Source: DASRWT01 sp963748485
Lineage (GTDB): Bacteria; Methylomirabilota; Methylomirabilia; Rokubacteriales; CSP1-6
DNA length: 64,000 nucleotides
Reading direction: 5' to 3'
Assembly: GCA_963748485.1 (NCBI GenBank)
Contig: CAVVJF010000011.1
Coordinates: forward strand, 806,001-870,000
Shown here: piece after piece, positions 63,272 to 64,000 of the stretch
Position numbering within the stretch: the first letter of the stretch is position 1
How the letters are laid out: each line of letters starts with the position of its first letter
The notes under the pieces: generated by a model
Told to the model about the DNA's origin: nothing
The model's input: the letters and a program-made list of their open reading frames with translations, nothing else
The model's database searches: none
Made by a program: the position numbers and the translations under genes

Positions 63272-64000
63272 ATGGCCACGACGCGCAAGGTGATCATCAT
63301 CGGCTCGGGCCCGGCCGGCTACACGGCCGCGATCTACGCCGCCCGGGCGAATCTCTCCCCCGTGATGTTCACGGGCATACAGGCGGGCGGCCAGCTCATG
63401 CTGACCACGCTCGTGGAGAACTATCCGGGCTTTGTCGAGGGCATCGACGGCCCGCCGCTCATGGAGACCTTCCAGAAGCAGGCGCTGCGCTTCGGCACCG
63501 AGATGCTCGCGGAGGACGTGACGGAGGTGGACTTCTCCCGCCGGCCCTTCCGCGTCACCGCCGGGGATCAGACGCTCGAGGGCCACTCCGTGATCATCGC
63601 CACCGGCGCCACCGCCAAGCTCATCGGCCTGCCCAATGAGTCGACGCTGATGGGCCGGGGCGTGTCCACCTGCGCGACCTGCGACGGCTTCTTCTTCAAG
63701 GACCAGAACATCATGGTGGTGGGCGGTGGCGACTCCGCGATGGAGGAGGCGCTCTACCTCTCGCGCCTGGGTCGTAAGGTCGAGGTGGTGCACCGTCGGG
63801 ACACCCTACGCGCCTCCAAGATCATGCAGGAGCGCGCCCTCAAGAACCCCAAGATCTCCTTCACATTCGACACCGTGGTGGACGACGTCCTCGACCCGGT
63901 CAAGGGTAAGGTCACGTCAGTGCGGCTCCGGAATCTCAAGACGGGAGCGCAGTGGGAGACCCCGGTCGACGGCCTCTTCGTCGCCATCGGCCACGAGCCG
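63272..64000 (+). CDS. trxB: Thioredoxin reductase, N-terminal part
   Basis: This gene is cut by the window end; 243 codons are visible. The FAD site is VIIIGSGPAGYTAAIYAARA, then GGQLMLTTLVENYPGFVEGI and VIIATGATAKLIGLP. The redox motif is CATCDGFFFKD, and the NADPH site is IMVVGGGDSAMEEALYLSRL with VVHRRDTLRASKIMQ. A GGAGAACGCGC ribosome site precedes ATG 63272. The call to TrxB rather than to another CxxC flavoprotein is firm. Confidence 0.96.
   Translation, partial: MATTRKVIIIGSGPAGYTAAIYAARANLSPVMFTGIQAGGQLMLTTLVENYPGFVEGIDGPPLMETFQKQALRFGTEMLAEDVTEVDFSRRPFRVTAGDQTLEGHSVIIATGATAKLIGLPNESTLMGRGVSTCATCDGFFFKDQNIMVVGGGDSAMEEALYLSRLGRKVEVVHRRDTLRASKIMQERALKNPKISFTFDTVVDDVLDPVKGKVTSVRLRNLKTGAQWETPVDGLFVAIGHEP

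Overview
The window is a contiguous, very GC-rich (about 70% by eye), densely packed bacterial chromosome segment. It holds about 58 protein genes and three tRNA genes. I see no rRNA, insertion sequence, prophage or CRISPR array. Most genes lie on the + strand and many overlap by 4 bases (ATGA or GTGA). Only yedE, a DUF4197 gene and gltD-gltB are on the - strand. The gene set (NrfD-anchored formate dehydrogenase, an alternative complex III cluster, KorAB, GlcDEF with LutABC, C5-pathway heme synthesis) points to a respiring, metabolically flexible uncultured bacterium. Candidatus Rokubacteria or a relative (Methylomirabilota) is my best guess; that is inference, not shown by the sequence.

Layout. 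1-3.9 kb: end of the formate dehydrogenase catalytic subunit, its Fe-S and NrfD subunits, then fdhD and fdhE. 3.9-12.3 kb: a ccsA/hemX-like gene, hemA, hemC, hemD, hemB, an Rrf2 regulator, cysK, a MoaD/CysO-like carrier, a JAMM hydrolase and hemL in one tight run. 12.3-19.05 kb: actB-actC-actD-actE-actF without actA. 19.1-25.96 kb: moeA, yedE (-), a CpoB-like lipoprotein, dprA and topA. 25.97-28.8 kb: xerC-hslV-hslU. 28.8-33.0 kb: argB-argD-argF-argG. 33.1-37.0 kb: comB-like, pgsA, plsY, gpsA, galT. 37.0-37.4 kb: tRNA-Gly, tRNA-Cys and tRNA-Leu behind a strong promoter. 37.4-42.4 kb: yjbQ, rtcB, a radical SAM protein, a Rieske protein and moaA. 42.5-50.4 kb: DUF4197, gltD and gltB on the - strand, divergent from a LysR regulator. 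50.4-54.5 kb: an MBL-fold hydrolase and korA-korB. 54.5-62.1 kb: glcD-glcE-glcF, a short tandem repeat, a cupin, and lutA-lutB-lutC. 62-64 kb: DUF2203, a HAD hydrolase and the start of trxB.

How the genes fit together. Electrons from formate, glycolate and lactate can enter a quinone pool, and the Act complex would pass quinol electrons to cytochrome c or a terminal oxidase. The heme genes and the ccsA-like protein supply cofactors for such a chain. CysK, the GG-ended carrier and the JAMM protein resemble a carrier-bound route to cysteine, and the Rrf2 protein encoded beside them may regulate it. GltBD, its divergent LysR regulator and KorAB all touch 2-oxoglutarate.

Quality caveat. From 1 to about 6.6 kb and 14.5 to 25.3 kb, and singly near 30.94 and 47.95 kb, conserved genes are broken by single-base frame changes. 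Conserved residues continue in the next frame, so I read these as sequence or assembly errors in intact genes. I annotate each such gene as one CDS spanning the breaks, with approximate break positions.
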